From the NCBI RefSeq assembly GCF_029888045.1, contig NZ_JARXRN010000025.1:90343-154342 (forward strand): 64,000 bases of DNA, written 5' to 3'. Numbering within the stretch: position 1 is the stretch's first letter; every line of letters begins with the position of its first letter. Under the pieces are notes generated by a model. That model saw only the letters and a program-made list of their open reading frames with translations, searched no databases and was not told the origin of the DNA. Source of the DNA: Luteimonas rhizosphaericola (GTDB taxonomy: Bacteria > Pseudomonadota > Gammaproteobacteria > Xanthomonadales > Xanthomonadaceae). The position numbers and the translations under genes are program-made. Positions 24,574-33,195 of the stretch are shown piece by piece.

Positions 24574-25131
24574 TTACGGACCGTTCGACAGACAGTCATG
24601 CACCCACGGCTCCGCCTGCAACGCGGTCCACTCGCGCTCCAGACTGGGCGCCGCCTCGTAGTCGGCGAAGCATTCGCCATCTGCGCGCGCCATATCCCCG
24701 AGCTTGCCGTCGCACAGCAACAGCGGCCTGTCGATGCGCTGCCAGCTATCCACGCACTCGGTATCGGTTTCGGACCCCGGGCGGCCGCACACATGCGTGC
24801 GTCGCGCTTGCGTCGCGGACATCGCGCGAGCCACGACTCTGCCCTCATAGGCCTGGCCGGACGCGACGTAGGACCAGATGCCACAGATGCGGTCGCCCCG
24901 CTGCACCAGCAGATAACGGCTGCATTCCTCCGGCGACGAGGTGCCTGCGCATGCCTGCCAGGCACCGGAAAAGGTCCCCTGGGGCGCCGATGTCGTCGGC
25001 GCTTGCGTCATCGAAGGCGCCGACTGGCGCGAATCCGCGTCTCCGTGCGCGGTACCCGCGCCCTCGCGGCCGCCACCCGCCGCGGCGCACGCCGCCAACG
25101 CCAGCAGACCCACCATCCCTAGTGCACGCAT
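24574..25131 (-). CDS. Lipoprotein, candidate periplasmic immunity protein
   Basis: The 185-residue lipoprotein has lipobox LALAAC with Cys15, so it is lipidated and probably periplasm-facing. A Ser/Thr/Pro spacer is followed by a compact domain beginning GTFSGAWQACAGTSSPEECSRYLLVQRGDRICGIWSYVASG and holding several cysteines. The gene has SD GGAGGG and precedes the effector candidate on the same strand. In Xanthomonadales killing systems, immunity lipoproteins are encoded just upstream of their lysozyme-type effectors, so it may inhibit the product of 23085-24548. The link is from context; an ordinary envelope lipoprotein is the alternative. Confidence 0.65.
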   Translation of the reverse strand: MRALGMVGLLALAACAAAGGGREGAGTAHGDADSRQSAPSMTQAPTTSAPQGTFSGAWQACAGTSSPEECSRYLLVQRGDRICGIWSYVASGQAYEGRVVARAMSATQARRTHVCGRPGSETDTECVDSWQRIDRPLLLCDGKLGDMARADGECFADYEAAPSLEREWTALQAEPWVHDCLSNGP

Positions 25132-25174
25132 CCAGAGTCCCTCCCGATGAGATGCCTACCCTACACCAGCCTGC

Positions 25175-25284
25175 GTAGCCCGGATAAGCCCGCAGGGCGA
25201 ATCCGGGAAGGCGTTGCCCGCGCCCGCATCGGACGCCCTGCGCCGGTCAAGGCCCCGGGTGCGGCTTTGCCTTACCCGGGCTAC
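25175..25284. repeat. Paired interspersed repeat (GTAGCCCGGATAAG ... CTTACCCGGGCTAC)
   Basis: The left end GTAGCCCGGATAAGCCCGCA and right end GTGCGGCTTTGCCTTACCCG plus GGCTAC are imperfect inverted repeats about 110 bp apart. The unit recurs at 27072, 27276, 43931, 48939 and (degenerate) 55862. It occupies most of the gap between the lipoprotein start and the epimerase stop. Confidence 0.88.
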
Positions 25285-25318
25285 GGGTGCTGCAAGCGGC
25301 AACGAGGGAGCAGGCGGC

Positions 25319-26146
25319 TTACATCGCAACCGCCGCCACCGCATCCGCCAGCCGCGGATACGCCGGTGCGAAGCCGAGGTCGTCGCGGATGCGGCGGGTG
25401 TCCATCACCACCTCGAACGCGGCCGCGCGTGCGGCGTCCGAGCCGTCGGGCGGCGGCGCGCCGACCGCGGCGACCAGTGTGGCCAGGTCGGGCGCGTCGT
25501 CGTCGGCGACGTTGTACAGGCGATGTGCGGGCGACGGGGCTTCCAGCACGCGCGCCACGGCCTGGGCGATGTCGGCGTGGTGGCCGATCGACATGCGCAT
25601 GCCGGGCGGGAAGCCGCGCATCAGCGGCACCACCTCGGCGATGTGCGGGTCGCCGTCGCCATAGACGAAGGGCAGGCGCAGGATGCGCACGTCCAGGCCG
25701 TCGGTGGCCAGCAGCATGCGCTCGGCTGCAAGCTTGCTCAGGGGGTAGGCGTCGACCGGCGCGGGGGCGTCGTCCTCCACCGCGGGCCGGCCGCCGGTGG
25801 AGCCGTAGCACAGGCCGGTGCTGGTGAACACGAAGCGCGCCACGCCCGCGGCGCGTGCGGCCTCGGCCAGCCGGCGCGTGCCGGCATCGTTCACGGCATG
25901 CGCCTGCTCGGGCGTCGCGCCGCGGAAGAACGCGGCGCAGTGCACCACCGCGTCGACGCCGCGCACGGCGGCGGCGAGGGTGTCGGGTTGCAGCAGGTCG
26001 CCATGCGCGAGCGCGATGCCCGCGGCGAGAGAGTCGGCGCGCGCGGGGTCGCGCACCAGGGCGCGGACGGTGTGTCCGCGGTCTTTGAGTCGGATGGCGA
26101 GCCGGCTGCCCACCTTTCCCGTTGCGCCGGTGATGAGGATGTCCAT
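25319..26146 (-). CDS. NAD-dependent epimerase/dehydratase-family protein
   Basis: The 275-residue extended-SDR protein starts MDILITGATGKVG with the dinucleotide GxxGxxG motif at residues 7-13. A conserved FTSTGLCYG segment and YPLSK (catalytic Tyr/Lys) follow. Substrate specificity is not visible; family members act on nucleotide sugars or related carbonyl compounds. A second ATG three codons upstream (26155) is possible. The gene is divergent from the AraC regulator at 26236, and the 89-bp gap could hold control sites for both. Confidence 0.88.
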   Translation of the reverse strand: MDILITGATGKVGSRLAIRLKDRGHTVRALVRDPARADSLAAGIALAHGDLLQPDTLAAAVRGVDAVVHCAAFFRGATPEQAHAVNDAGTRRLAEAARAAGVARFVFTSTGLCYGSTGGRPAVEDDAPAPVDAYPLSKLAAERMLLATDGLDVRILRLPFVYGDGDPHIAEVVPLMRGFPPGMRMSIGHHADIAQAVARVLEAPSPAHRLYNVADDDAPDLATLVAAVGAPPPDGSDAARAAAFEVVMDTRRIRDDLGFAPAYPRLADAVAAVAM

Positions 26147-26235
26147 GGCGCGCATGGTGTCGTGCGACGCAACGCGTGCATTGGAAAAATCGGACACCGC
26201 TTGTATGCGGGCGCTGCCGTCACCAGACTTCATGC

Positions 26236-27075
26236 ATGTCGTTCGCCCACACCCGCTCCCTGCCGGTCCGCGCGGAGGCCGCGCACCTGGTCGCGGGCCT
26301 GCTGGTGGACGAGAGCCCGCAGCCGCTGGCGCGCATCGCCACGCCGTCGACGGGCGTGCAGCTGGTGGCGCGCTTCGGGCCGGGCGTGCCCGGCGGCGTC
26401 GACGTGCATGTGCTGGGCGCGCAGCGGCGGGTACGGCGCAAGCAGGTGGCCGGCGGCCATCGCGCGATCCTGCTGCGGCTGCAGCCGGGCATGCAGCGCG
26501 CGGTGTCGGGTGCGTCGCCCGCGTCGCTGGTCGGCCAGGTCGTGGCGGTCGGGGATTTCTGGGGCGAGGTCGCGGGCGCGCGGCTGCGCGAAGCTCTGGC
26601 GACGGCGCCCGACGCGCACACCGCGGCCGCGCGGCTGCAGGCCGCGATCCTGGAACGCGCTCGCGCCGCGGATGGCGCGCGTGGCACCGGGTCGCGACTG
26701 GCGTTCGCGATCGAACGCTTGCAGGTCTCGGGCGTGGCCGAGGTCGCACGCGCCGCCGGCGTGAGCGAACGCCAGCTGCGGCGCGAGTTCCACGACACGC
26801 TCGGCCTGTCGCCGAAGGCGGTCGCGCGGCTGGAGCGCTTCGCGCGTGCGTTGCGCGACGCGCAATCGAGCGACGCGCCCGGCTGGGCCGCGATCGCCGC
26901 CGACGCGGGCTATTACGACCAGGCCCATCTGATCGCCGAGTTCAACACGATCGCCGGCGCGACGCCGAACGCGTTGCTGGCGGAACTGCGCGTCGCGGCA
27001 CCGGTCGGCTGGAGCCGGCTCAGCTCGCCATCGCTCCCGGCCGCGCCAGCCACGCCGCCAGCACCAGTCGCGTAG
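26236..27075 (+). CDS. AraC-family transcription regulator with repeat-derived tail
   Basis: Of the 279 residues, an N-terminal ligand-sensing domain of about 150 residues precedes the AraC/XylS DNA-binding domain: GVAEVARAAGVSERQLRREFHDTLGLSPKAVARLERFARAL and then GYYDQAHLIAEFNTIAGATPNAL, the second HTH. The final 27 residues (APVGWSRLSSPSLPAAP...) are translated from repeat-array DNA that also forms the 3' end of the gene at 27460, so the native end has been replaced or extended. It probably controls the divergent epimerase gene. Effector unknown. Confidence 0.88.
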   Translation: MSFAHTRSLPVRAEAAHLVAGLLVDESPQPLARIATPSTGVQLVARFGPGVPGGVDVHVLGAQRRVRRKQVAGGHRAILLRLQPGMQRAVSGASPASLVGQVVAVGDFWGEVAGARLREALATAPDAHTAAARLQAAILERARAADGARGTGSRLAFAIERLQVSGVAEVARAAGVSERQLRREFHDTLGLSPKAVARLERFARALRDAQSSDAPGWAAIAADAGYYDQAHLIAEFNTIAGATPNALLAELRVAAPVGWSRLSSPSLPAAPATPPAPVA

Positions 27076-27215
27076 CCCGGATAAGCCCGCAGGGCGCGTC
27101 CGGGGACCCCCCGTATCTCAGACCCCGCGTCGTCTCCGCTGTCGGGACGCGTCAGGGTCGGGTGATGGGCCGCCCGGCCACCGCCCCGGGTGCGGCGTTG
27201 CCTTACCCGGGCTAC
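27072..27215. repeat. Paired interspersed repeat, copy A
   Basis: Left end GTAGCCCGGATAAGCCCGCA and right end CTTACCCGGGCTAC are 144 bp from end to end, within the tandem array. Confidence 0.88.
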
Positions 27216-27275
27216 GGCGCGTCGCGTCGCGGCGCCGGTGGGCTGGAGCCGGCTCAGCCCGCCAGCACCAGTCGC

Positions 27276-27421
27276 GTAGCCCGGATAAGCCCGCCGGGCG
27301 CATCCGGGGATCCCCCGCATCCCAGACCCCGCGTCGTCTCCCGCGTCGGGGACGCCGCCAGGGTCGGACGGCGGGCCGCCCGGCCACCGCCCCGGGTGCG
27401 GCGTTGCCTTACCCGGGCTAC
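27276..27421. repeat. Paired interspersed repeat, copy B
   Basis: Same ends as copy A, 146 bp long, with a few internal indels and substitutions (for example GCATCCGGGG for GCGTCCGGGG). This shows that the duplication is not recent enough to be identical. Confidence 0.88.
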
Positions 27422-27459
27422 GGCGCGTCGCGTCGCGGCACCGGTCGGCTGGAGCCGGA

Positions 27460-27840
27460 TCAGCCCGCCATCGCTCCCGGCCGCGCCATCCACGCGGCCA
27501 GCACCAGCGCGCAGAACACGCCCGCGTTGATCCGCGGCGGCAGGTAGGGCGAGAACAGGAACGAGATCGCCAGCCAGCCCAGCCCGGCCAGCAGTGCGAG
27601 CGCCAGCGGTGGCGTGGTGCCCAGCAGCGGCAGCGCGCGCGCCGCGACCATCAGCCCGAGCGCGCCGAGCGCCACCTGGCCCAGCGCGTACGCCGAGTGC
27701 AGGCCGTAGTACAGCAGCGTGGCCTGCGCGCCGGGCGGATGCACGCCGCGCACATGGTGCGACACCACGTCGATCACGAAATGCGCGATGCCGGTGAGCG
27801 TGAGCCAGCCGAACGCGATGTACACGAGCCACTTGTGCAT
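27460..27840 (-). CDS. Small integral membrane protein of unknown function
   Basis: The 126-residue protein has four predicted transmembrane segments: WLVYIAFGWLTLTGIAHFVIDVV, ATLLYYGLHSAYALGQVALGALGLMV, LALALLAGLGWLAISFLF and INAGVFCALVLAAWMARPG. I do not recognise a named family. It is the last gene of the minus-strand SDR operon, 17 bp after the SDR stop. Its 3' end is duplicated in the repeat array near 27030. Confidence 0.75.
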   Translation of the reverse strand: MHKWLVYIAFGWLTLTGIAHFVIDVVSHHVRGVHPPGAQATLLYYGLHSAYALGQVALGALGLMVAARALPLLGTTPPLALALLAGLGWLAISFLFSPYLPPRINAGVFCALVLAAWMARPGAMAG

Positions 27841-27857
27841 GGAGGTGCTCCGGGGCG

Positions 27858-28844
27858 TCAGGCGTGCGCGACGTGGCGCAGACGGGCGAAGGGAGCGACG
27901 CCGCGAGCATCCGCGCCTTCGCGGGCCTCGTCGGCGACGCGCAGGCCGGTGAGCCGTTCCGATACCTCCCACAGCCGCAGCGCGTGACCAAGGTCGAGTG
28001 CGCGATCCGGCACGCGGGCGAAGCTCGGCGCGCCGCGGGTCTCGCTGAAGTACGCGGGCCCGTAGTACGCGCCGCCCTCGGCCTGCGGCGCGGTGGCCGC
28101 GAACAGTGTCGGCCAGGCGCCGTTGGCCGCCGGCTGGAACAGGAACCACAGCCAGCGCCGCGCGCGCCCGGCGGCGCTGTCGGGGCCGGCGCCGTTGAGC
28201 AGCAGGTCGGTGCGCGAGATGCCGGGGTGCGCGGCGATGCTGCGCAGGCCCCAGCCGAAGGCCTCGCTGCGCCGCTGCAGCTCCATCGCGAACACCAGGC
28301 AGGCGAGCTTGGACTGCGCGTAGGCCGCCATCGCGTCGTAGTGGCGTTCGCCCTGCAGGTCGTCGAAGTCGAAGCGGCCCGCGCGCGCGGCGACGCTCGA
28401 CAGGGTCACCACGCGCGCGTCGGTGCTCCGCCGCAGCAGCGGCAGCAGCTGCGCGGTGAGCGCGAAATGGCCCAGGTGGTTGGTGCCGAACTGCAGCTCG
28501 AAGCCGTCGGCGGTGGTGCGGCGCTCGGGCGGGGTCATGACGCCGGCGTTGTTGACCAGCAGGTCGACGCGCTCGAACGAGGCGCGCAGGCGCGCGGCGC
28601 AGGCCGCGACCGAGTCGAGGCGTGCGAGGTCGAGCGGCACGTGCTCGACGTCCGCGCCGGGCACGGCCTCGCGGATGCGGCCGGTGGCGTCGGCGCCCTT
28701 GGCCGCGTCGCGGCCGGCGATGACGACGCTGGCGCCGGCGCGCGCCAGGGCGAGTGCGGTCTCGAAGCCGAGGCCACCGGTGCCGGTGACCACGGCGGTG
28801 CGGCCGCGCTGCGAGGGGATGTCGTGGGGGGTCCAGCGGTCCAT
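27858..28844 (-). CDS. Short-chain dehydrogenase/reductase (cytoplasmic)
   Basis: The 328-residue SDR has TGTGGLGFE at residues 20-28 for NAD(P) binding, NNAGVM near 98, the Ser in TLSSVAAR and YAQSK as the catalytic Tyr/Lys. It resembles retinol-dehydrogenase-like bacterial SDRs. It is a paralogue of the two exported SDRs of the operon (28876 and 33196), with the shared blocks LQRRSEA.GWGL.S.AAHPG and AYYGP, but it lacks an N-terminal signal. It lies 31 bp after the preceding SDR gene. Substrate unknown. Confidence 0.92.
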   Translation of the reverse strand: MDRWTPHDIPSQRGRTAVVTGTGGLGFETALALARAGASVVIAGRDAAKGADATGRIREAVPGADVEHVPLDLARLDSVAACAARLRASFERVDLLVNNAGVMTPPERRTTADGFELQFGTNHLGHFALTAQLLPLLRRSTDARVVTLSSVAARAGRFDFDDLQGERHYDAMAAYAQSKLACLVFAMELQRRSEAFGWGLRSIAAHPGISRTDLLLNGAGPDSAAGRARRWLWFLFQPAANGAWPTLFAATAPQAEGGAYYGPAYFSETRGAPSFARVPDRALDLGHALRLWEVSERLTGLRVADEAREGADARGVAPFARLRHVAHA

Positions 28845-28875
28845 GGCGATGCTCCTGTCGGGAAGGCGGCGCGCG

Positions 28876-29994
28876 TCAGCGCGCGCCGGTGGGGAAGCGG
28901 GTGCCGGTCAGCTGCTCGGTGACCGACCACAGGCGCGCGGCGACGTCGGCGTCCTGCGCCGCGGGCGGCACGGTGGCCAGGCCGAGCGGGCCGTTGACCT
29001 CCTGCGGGCCGGTGGGGCCGTAGTACGCGCCGCCGACGGCCTCGGGCGCGGTGACGGCGAACAGGGTCGGGATCGCGCCCTGCGCGGCGGTCTGGAAGTG
29101 CTCGCGGCGCGCGGCCCACTGCTGGCCCTGTTCGCTGTCCAGGCCCGGTCCGCGCGCGACCAGTTCGGTCACCGCGACGCCCGGGTGCGCGGCCAGGCTC
29201 TGCAGGCCCCAGCCGGCGGCCTCGCTGCGCCGCTGCAGTTCGCGCGCGAACATCAGGCAGGCGAGCTTGGACTGCGCGTACGCCACCATCGGCTCGTAGC
29301 TGCGCTCGGACTGCAGGTCGTCGAAATCGATCCGTCCGCGCAGCGCGGCGATGCTCGACAGCGTCACCACGCGCGGCGCCTCGCTCCGGCGCAGCAGCGG
29401 CAGCAGTTCCGCGGTGAGCACGAAGTGGCCGGCGTAGTTGATCGCGAACTGCGACTCCAGGCCGTCGGGCGAGGTGCCGCGCTCGGGCGGCGCCATGATC
29501 GCGGCGTTGTTGATCAGGCCGTCGATGCGCGGCAGCGATTCGCGCAGCCGCGCGGCCAGCGCGCGCACCGTGGCCAGGTCGCCGAGGTCCACGGATTCGA
29601 ACTGCACCTCCGCGTCCGGGTCCTCGGCGCGGATCTTCGCGATCGATTCGGCGCCGCGCTCGGCGTTGCGGGCGACGATGACCACACGCGCGCCGGCGCC
29701 GGCCAGCGCCTTGGCATCCTCGAAGCCCATGCCGCTGGTGCCGCCGGTGACGACGAAGATGCGACCCGCCTGCGACGGCATGTCGGCCGTCGACCAGTCG
29801 GGTTTGGGCGCGGCCTGCGCGCGGGCCGTGGTGCTGGCGAAGGCGGCCACAGCCACCAGGCACAGCGCGGCGATGCGCTGGCGCCAGGCGGCGGGGGCAT
29901 TGCGCGGATCGCGCGTGACCAGGCGCTGGTGGGCGCTGGACAGCGCGCCGGGGCGGTGCGCGCGGGAGGGGGTGGCGAAGCTCTGAATGGGCAT
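28876..29994 (-). CDS. SDR-family oxidoreductase with export signal
   Basis: The 372-residue protein starts at ATG 29994 with SD GAGGAG. Residues about 36-60 ([25 protein letters not shown]) form a signal-like hydrophobic segment after a long basic N-region. The SDR core then begins: [24 protein letters not shown] and YAQSK. An SDR with an apparent signal peptide is unusual, because NAD(P) is cytoplasmic; it may be anchored with the catalytic domain outside or inside. It is close in sequence to the SDR at 33196. It lies in the operon after the alpha/beta hydrolase, 47 bp away. Confidence 0.88.
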   Translation of the reverse strand: MPIQSFATPSRAHRPGALSSAHQRLVTRDPRNAPAAWRQRIAALCLVAVAAFASTTARAQAAPKPDWSTADMPSQAGRIFVVTGGTSGMGFEDAKALAGAGARVVIVARNAERGAESIAKIRAEDPDAEVQFESVDLGDLATVRALAARLRESLPRIDGLINNAAIMAPPERGTSPDGLESQFAINYAGHFVLTAELLPLLRRSEAPRVVTLSSIAALRGRIDFDDLQSERSYEPMVAYAQSKLACLMFARELQRRSEAAGWGLQSLAAHPGVAVTELVARGPGLDSEQGQQWAARREHFQTAAQGAIPTLFAVTAPEAVGGAYYGPTGPQEVNGPLGLATVPPAAQDADVAARLWSVTEQLTGTRFPTGAR

Positions 29995-30041
29995 GTCGAT
30001 CTCCTCGTTGGGGGGCGTGGGGAAGTGCGGCGGGGGCCGCG

Positions 30042-30986
30042 TCAGGGGTCGAGGTGGAACTGCAGGAACGGCGCGATGCGGTCCAGCGCCGGGTCGATGT
30101 GCTCGTCGCGGTGATAGAGGTCGTAGTGGCCGGCGCCGGGGATCACCACCAGCGCCTTGTCCGGCCCGCGCGCCAGGCCGTACAGCGCCTGCCCGGTCTC
30201 GTACTGGCAGGTGCTGCCCTGGCGGCCGCCGACGATCACCATCAGCGGCTGCACCAGCAGGTCGGGCACCAGGTGGAAGGCGTCGAAGCCGAGCATTGGC
30301 CCGAGGCTTCGGAACAGCAGCCGGTTGCTGGCGTTCGGGTGCCGATGCGGCGATTCCCGGTAGAAGCGGATTGCTTCGAGCAGGTCGCGATCGGTGACGC
30401 TTTCGGCGCCGGCGGTCTCGAGGCTGTCGGGGATCCACGGCTCGCGCCGTTCGGCCGCGCCGCGTGCGGCGGCGGTGCGCGCGCGGCCCACCTCGGCCAG
30501 GCGCGCATGCAGGCGTTCGCCGCGCAGCATGCGGCGGAAGGCGCGGCCGACGTCGGTGGCCACCACCGTGGCCACCGCCTTGAAGCGGTGCTCGGTCAGC
30601 GCCGCGTTGACCGCGTAGCCACCGCCGGCGCAGATGCCGAGCACGGCGATGCGCGACTCGTCGACGAACGGCAGCGTCACCAGGTGGTCGACCGCGCAAC
30701 GCAGGTCCTCGACCCGCGTGGCCGGGTCTTCCAGATCGCGTGGCTCGCCGCCGCTGGCGCCCTGGTGCGACGGATCGAAGGTGATCGCGACGAAGCTGCG
30801 CGCGGCCAGCTTGCGCGCGTAGATCGCGCCGACCTGTTCCTTGACGCTGCTGCCGGGCGTGGACAGCACGACGGCCGGCCAGCTGCGGTCCTGGTCGAAG
30901 TCCGGCGGCAGGTGCAGCTGCGCGGCGATCGGGATCGCGCCGTTGTGGAACGTCGCCTCGCGCAGGGTGGGGGTCGCGGCGGCCAT
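30042..30986 (-). CDS. Alpha/beta hydrolase (dienelactone hydrolase/YcjY-like)
   Basis: The 314-residue hydrolase has the nucleophile elbow VLGICAGGGYAVN, with cysteine in the nucleophile position as in dienelactone hydrolases and YcjY-like proteins. A late GAGHYDLYH supplies the catalytic histidine. An oxyanion-type STPGSSVKEQ segment and TFDPSHQGASGG occur early. It has no signal peptide, so it should be cytoplasmic. Its start is 1 bp from the MipA stop, so it is translationally linked to that gene. Acting with several SDRs in one operon suggests catabolism or detoxification of a carbonyl/ester compound. Confidence 0.88.
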   Translation of the reverse strand: MAAATPTLREATFHNGAIPIAAQLHLPPDFDQDRSWPAVVLSTPGSSVKEQVGAIYARKLAARSFVAITFDPSHQGASGGEPRDLEDPATRVEDLRCAVDHLVTLPFVDESRIAVLGICAGGGYAVNAALTEHRFKAVATVVATDVGRAFRRMLRGERLHARLAEVGRARTAAARGAAERREPWIPDSLETAGAESVTDRDLLEAIRFYRESPHRHPNASNRLLFRSLGPMLGFDAFHLVPDLLVQPLMVIVGGRQGSTCQYETGQALYGLARGPDKALVVIPGAGHYDLYHRDEHIDPALDRIAPFLQFHLDP

Positions 30987-30987
30987 G

Positions 30988-31800
30988 TCAGAACCGCCGG
31001 CTGAAGCCGAGGAACAGGCGGCCGCTGCGGTCGCTGTCGGGCTCGAGCAGCGGGCTGTCGCGCAGCTCGTCGGGCAGGTGGCTGGCCTCGGCCGAGGCGA
31101 CCACGTGCCAGGTCGCGCCCAGCGGATGCATCCAGGTCACGCCGATGCGGTGCACCAGCGCCGAGCCCGGCGCGTAGGCGGTCACGCCGCGCGCGACTTC
31201 CTCGTCGAGGGTGCCGTAGTAGTAGCCGGCGAGATCGTCCGACAGCAGGCTGCTGCCCACGTTCGCGGTGATCGCCGAGCGCCCGAGCAGCCAGGTGTAG
31301 CGGTAGTCGAGGGCGACCTCGAAGCCGTCGCTGGCGTCGCTGACGTCGTGCACCGCCTCCAGCGCGAGCGCGCCCCAGCCGCCGCCGTAGGTCGCGCGGA
31401 AGCCGGCGTCGAGGCCGTCGTCGCGATCCTCGAGCAGGGTGGCGTCGACGCCGTTGGCGAGCAGTTCGCTGCGGCCGAGGTCGTCGATGTCGACACCGTC
31501 CAGCCGCACCGAGGCGATCGCGTCGAGCGTGAATCCCCCCGACTGCACCAGATGCACGCCCGCGGCGGTGCCGCGCACGAAGAAGCGGTCGCCGTCGAAG
31601 CCCAGGAGCGGCACGGGACGCAGCCGCGAGTCTTCGCCGGCGTAGGGGCTGTCGATGGCGATGACGCCGGCGCCGAGCGTCCATTCGCCGCGCGTGGACG
31701 GATCGGCGACCGGTGGCGCGGACTGCGCGGCCGCGGCCGCGGACAGGGCGAGGAGGACGCCGCCGGCGCTGCCGGCGATCGCGTGTCGGATCATGGTCAT
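30988..31800 (-). CDS. MipA/OmpV-family outer-membrane protein
   Basis: The 270-residue protein has a signal peptide (MTMIRHAIAGSAGGVLLALSAAAAAQS). It is a beta-barrel with the MipA/OmpV pattern, WTLGAGVIAIDSPYAGEDSRLRPVPLLGFDGDRFFVRG near the N-terminus and a final aromatic LGFSRRF. Family members include MltA-interacting MipA and porin-like OmpV. The start ATG overlaps the stop of the transporter gene (ATGA, 31797-31800). It could give the operon's substrate a way through the outer membrane. Confidence 0.9.
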   Translation of the reverse strand: MTMIRHAIAGSAGGVLLALSAAAAAQSAPPVADPSTRGEWTLGAGVIAIDSPYAGEDSRLRPVPLLGFDGDRFFVRGTAAGVHLVQSGGFTLDAIASVRLDGVDIDDLGRSELLANGVDATLLEDRDDGLDAGFRATYGGGWGALALEAVHDVSDASDGFEVALDYRYTWLLGRSAITANVGSSLLSDDLAGYYYGTLDEEVARGVTAYAPGSALVHRIGVTWMHPLGATWHVVASAEASHLPDELRDSPLLEPDSDRSGRLFLGFSRRF

Positions 31801-33194
31801 GGGAAGTCCTGCGATGGAGCCGCACTGCCGCGGGTGCGGCGAGGGGGCGCGGCGGGTGGGGGAAACGAGGGCGAGGCATCGGGCGCGGCTTCCGGCGCGG
31901 CGCGGCGCGCATGCGCGCGGCCCAGCCACAGGCCCAGCGCGGTCCAGGCGAAGGCCAGCGGCACGACCACGCCCACCAGCCCGCCGAGCGCAAAGCCCAG
32001 GCGCCCGAGCAGGCCTTCGACCTGGGCGCCGAGCACGTCGCCGCTGCGGTACACGAAGGTGTCGATCGCGGCCTTGGCCTTGTAGGTGTCCTCGCGGCCC
32101 AGCACGGTGAACAGCGCTTCGCGCGCGGGCCGTGTGATGCCGCGCTGCATCGCGCGGTTGCCCGCTTCCAGCACCACCAGCACCACGAACGAGCCGTACG
32201 CGGCCAGGCCGATGAAGCCGACCGCGGTCGCCACCGGCAGCAGCGCCAGCGCGATGCCCAGGCCGAAGCGCTGGATCAGCCGGCCGGTCAGCGTGACCTG
32301 CAGCACCAGCACCGCGATCTGGGTCCACATGTCGATGCGGCCCATCACCGCGGCGCGCGCATCGGTATCGCCGGCGACATCGGCCACCATCTGCAGCCGG
32401 GTGAAGTAGATGAAGGTCGCCATGACCGTCATCAGCAGCACGTAGCCGGCGATCCCGCTCAGGTACGGCGAGCGCACCACCGCGCGCAGCCCGGCCCAGG
32501 CGCTGCCACCCACCGGCCCGTCGCGTTCGCGCATCGATGCGGCCTTGCGGTCGGGCAGCAGCCGCAGCAGCCAGCCGCCGAGCGCCAGCGCCGCGAGCAC
32601 GAACGCGCCGGCCACCAGCAACAGCGCGGGCGTGCCGACCACCTCGGCCAGGCGCGAGGTCAGCCACGGCCCGAAGATCGCGCCCAGGGTGCCGCCGACC
32701 GAGATCGGCGCGAACAGGCGCTTGCCCTGGTCGGCATCGAAGCGTTCGGCCAGCAACGCCCAGAACACCATCGTCGCGAACAGGTTGAACACGCTGAACC
32801 AGACGTAGAACACCTGCCCGCTGGTGTCGCCCACCGCGCCGGGCGCGAACCGCAGCAGGGCCCAGAACGTGGCCAGGCCGACCGCGAAGAAGCCGTAGGT
32901 CGCGGCCAGCAGCGGGAACCGGCGCAGCCGCGCGGCCAGCCAGCCGAACGCCGGGTTCACCGCCAGCGTCACCAGCGCGGTGCCGACGAACAGCCAGCGC
33001 ACCTGGTCCATGCCCTGCGACATGCCCAGTGCGTCGCGCACCGGGCGCAGCAGCATCAGCGCGGTCAGCACGCAGAAGAAGAACAGCGCCGCGACCGCGA
33101 CCGCGGCGCGTTCGCCGTGGCGGATGTTCGCCAGCGACTGCAGCAGTCCCGGGCGGCGGCGCGCCGTCGGCGCCGGTGGCGTGGAGCCGCGCAT
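31797..33194 (-). CDS. MFS-like transporter related to NTP/NDP exchangers
   Basis: The 465-residue protein has about 11-12 transmembrane helices, and its C-terminal half carries RPAREALFTVLGREDTYKAKAAIDTFVYRSGD, characteristic of the ATP:ADP antiporter (Npt/TlcA-like) branch. Well-studied Npt proteins serve intracellular parasites, whereas free-living proteobacteria carry distant homologues whose substrates are unknown, so nucleotide transport should not be assumed. The tail is Pro/Ala-rich. Only 1 bp separates its start from the SDR stop upstream, and its stop overlaps the MipA start. Confidence 0.85.
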   Translation of the reverse strand: MRGSTPPAPTARRRPGLLQSLANIRHGERAAVAVAALFFFCVLTALMLLRPVRDALGMSQGMDQVRWLFVGTALVTLAVNPAFGWLAARLRRFPLLAATYGFFAVGLATFWALLRFAPGAVGDTSGQVFYVWFSVFNLFATMVFWALLAERFDADQGKRLFAPISVGGTLGAIFGPWLTSRLAEVVGTPALLLVAGAFVLAALALGGWLLRLLPDRKAASMRERDGPVGGSAWAGLRAVVRSPYLSGIAGYVLLMTVMATFIYFTRLQMVADVAGDTDARAAVMGRIDMWTQIAVLVLQVTLTGRLIQRFGLGIALALLPVATAVGFIGLAAYGSFVVLVVLEAGNRAMQRGITRPAREALFTVLGREDTYKAKAAIDTFVYRSGDVLGAQVEGLLGRLGFALGGLVGVVVPLAFAWTALGLWLGRAHARRAAPEAAPDASPSFPPPAAPPRRTRGSAAPSQDFP

Positions 33195-33195
33195 C

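Larger units (their letters stand above)
26993..27510. repeat. 204-bp tandem duplication array containing gene-end DNA
   Basis: Three copies of a CGCGGC.CCGGT.GGCTGGAGCCGG.TCAGC segment lie near 26996, 27229 and 27432. Two complete paired repeats are in between, with left ends at 27072 and 27276, exactly 204 bp apart. The first and last copies also share about 45 bp (CGCCATCGCTCCCGGCCGCG...CCAGCACCAG), which in the last copy encodes the C-terminus of the membrane protein at 27460. The array therefore copied the end of one gene into the end of another. Confidence 0.85.

Noticed and set aside
24108..25178. Plus-strand open frame of about 356 codons
   Set aside because: It is opposite the effector and lipoprotein genes, has Arg/Pro-rich composition and no domain.
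31797..33194. Gene as a proof of an intracellular parasite lifestyle
   Set aside because: Npt-like homologues occur in free-living proteobacteria, and nothing else in the window suggests genome reduction.
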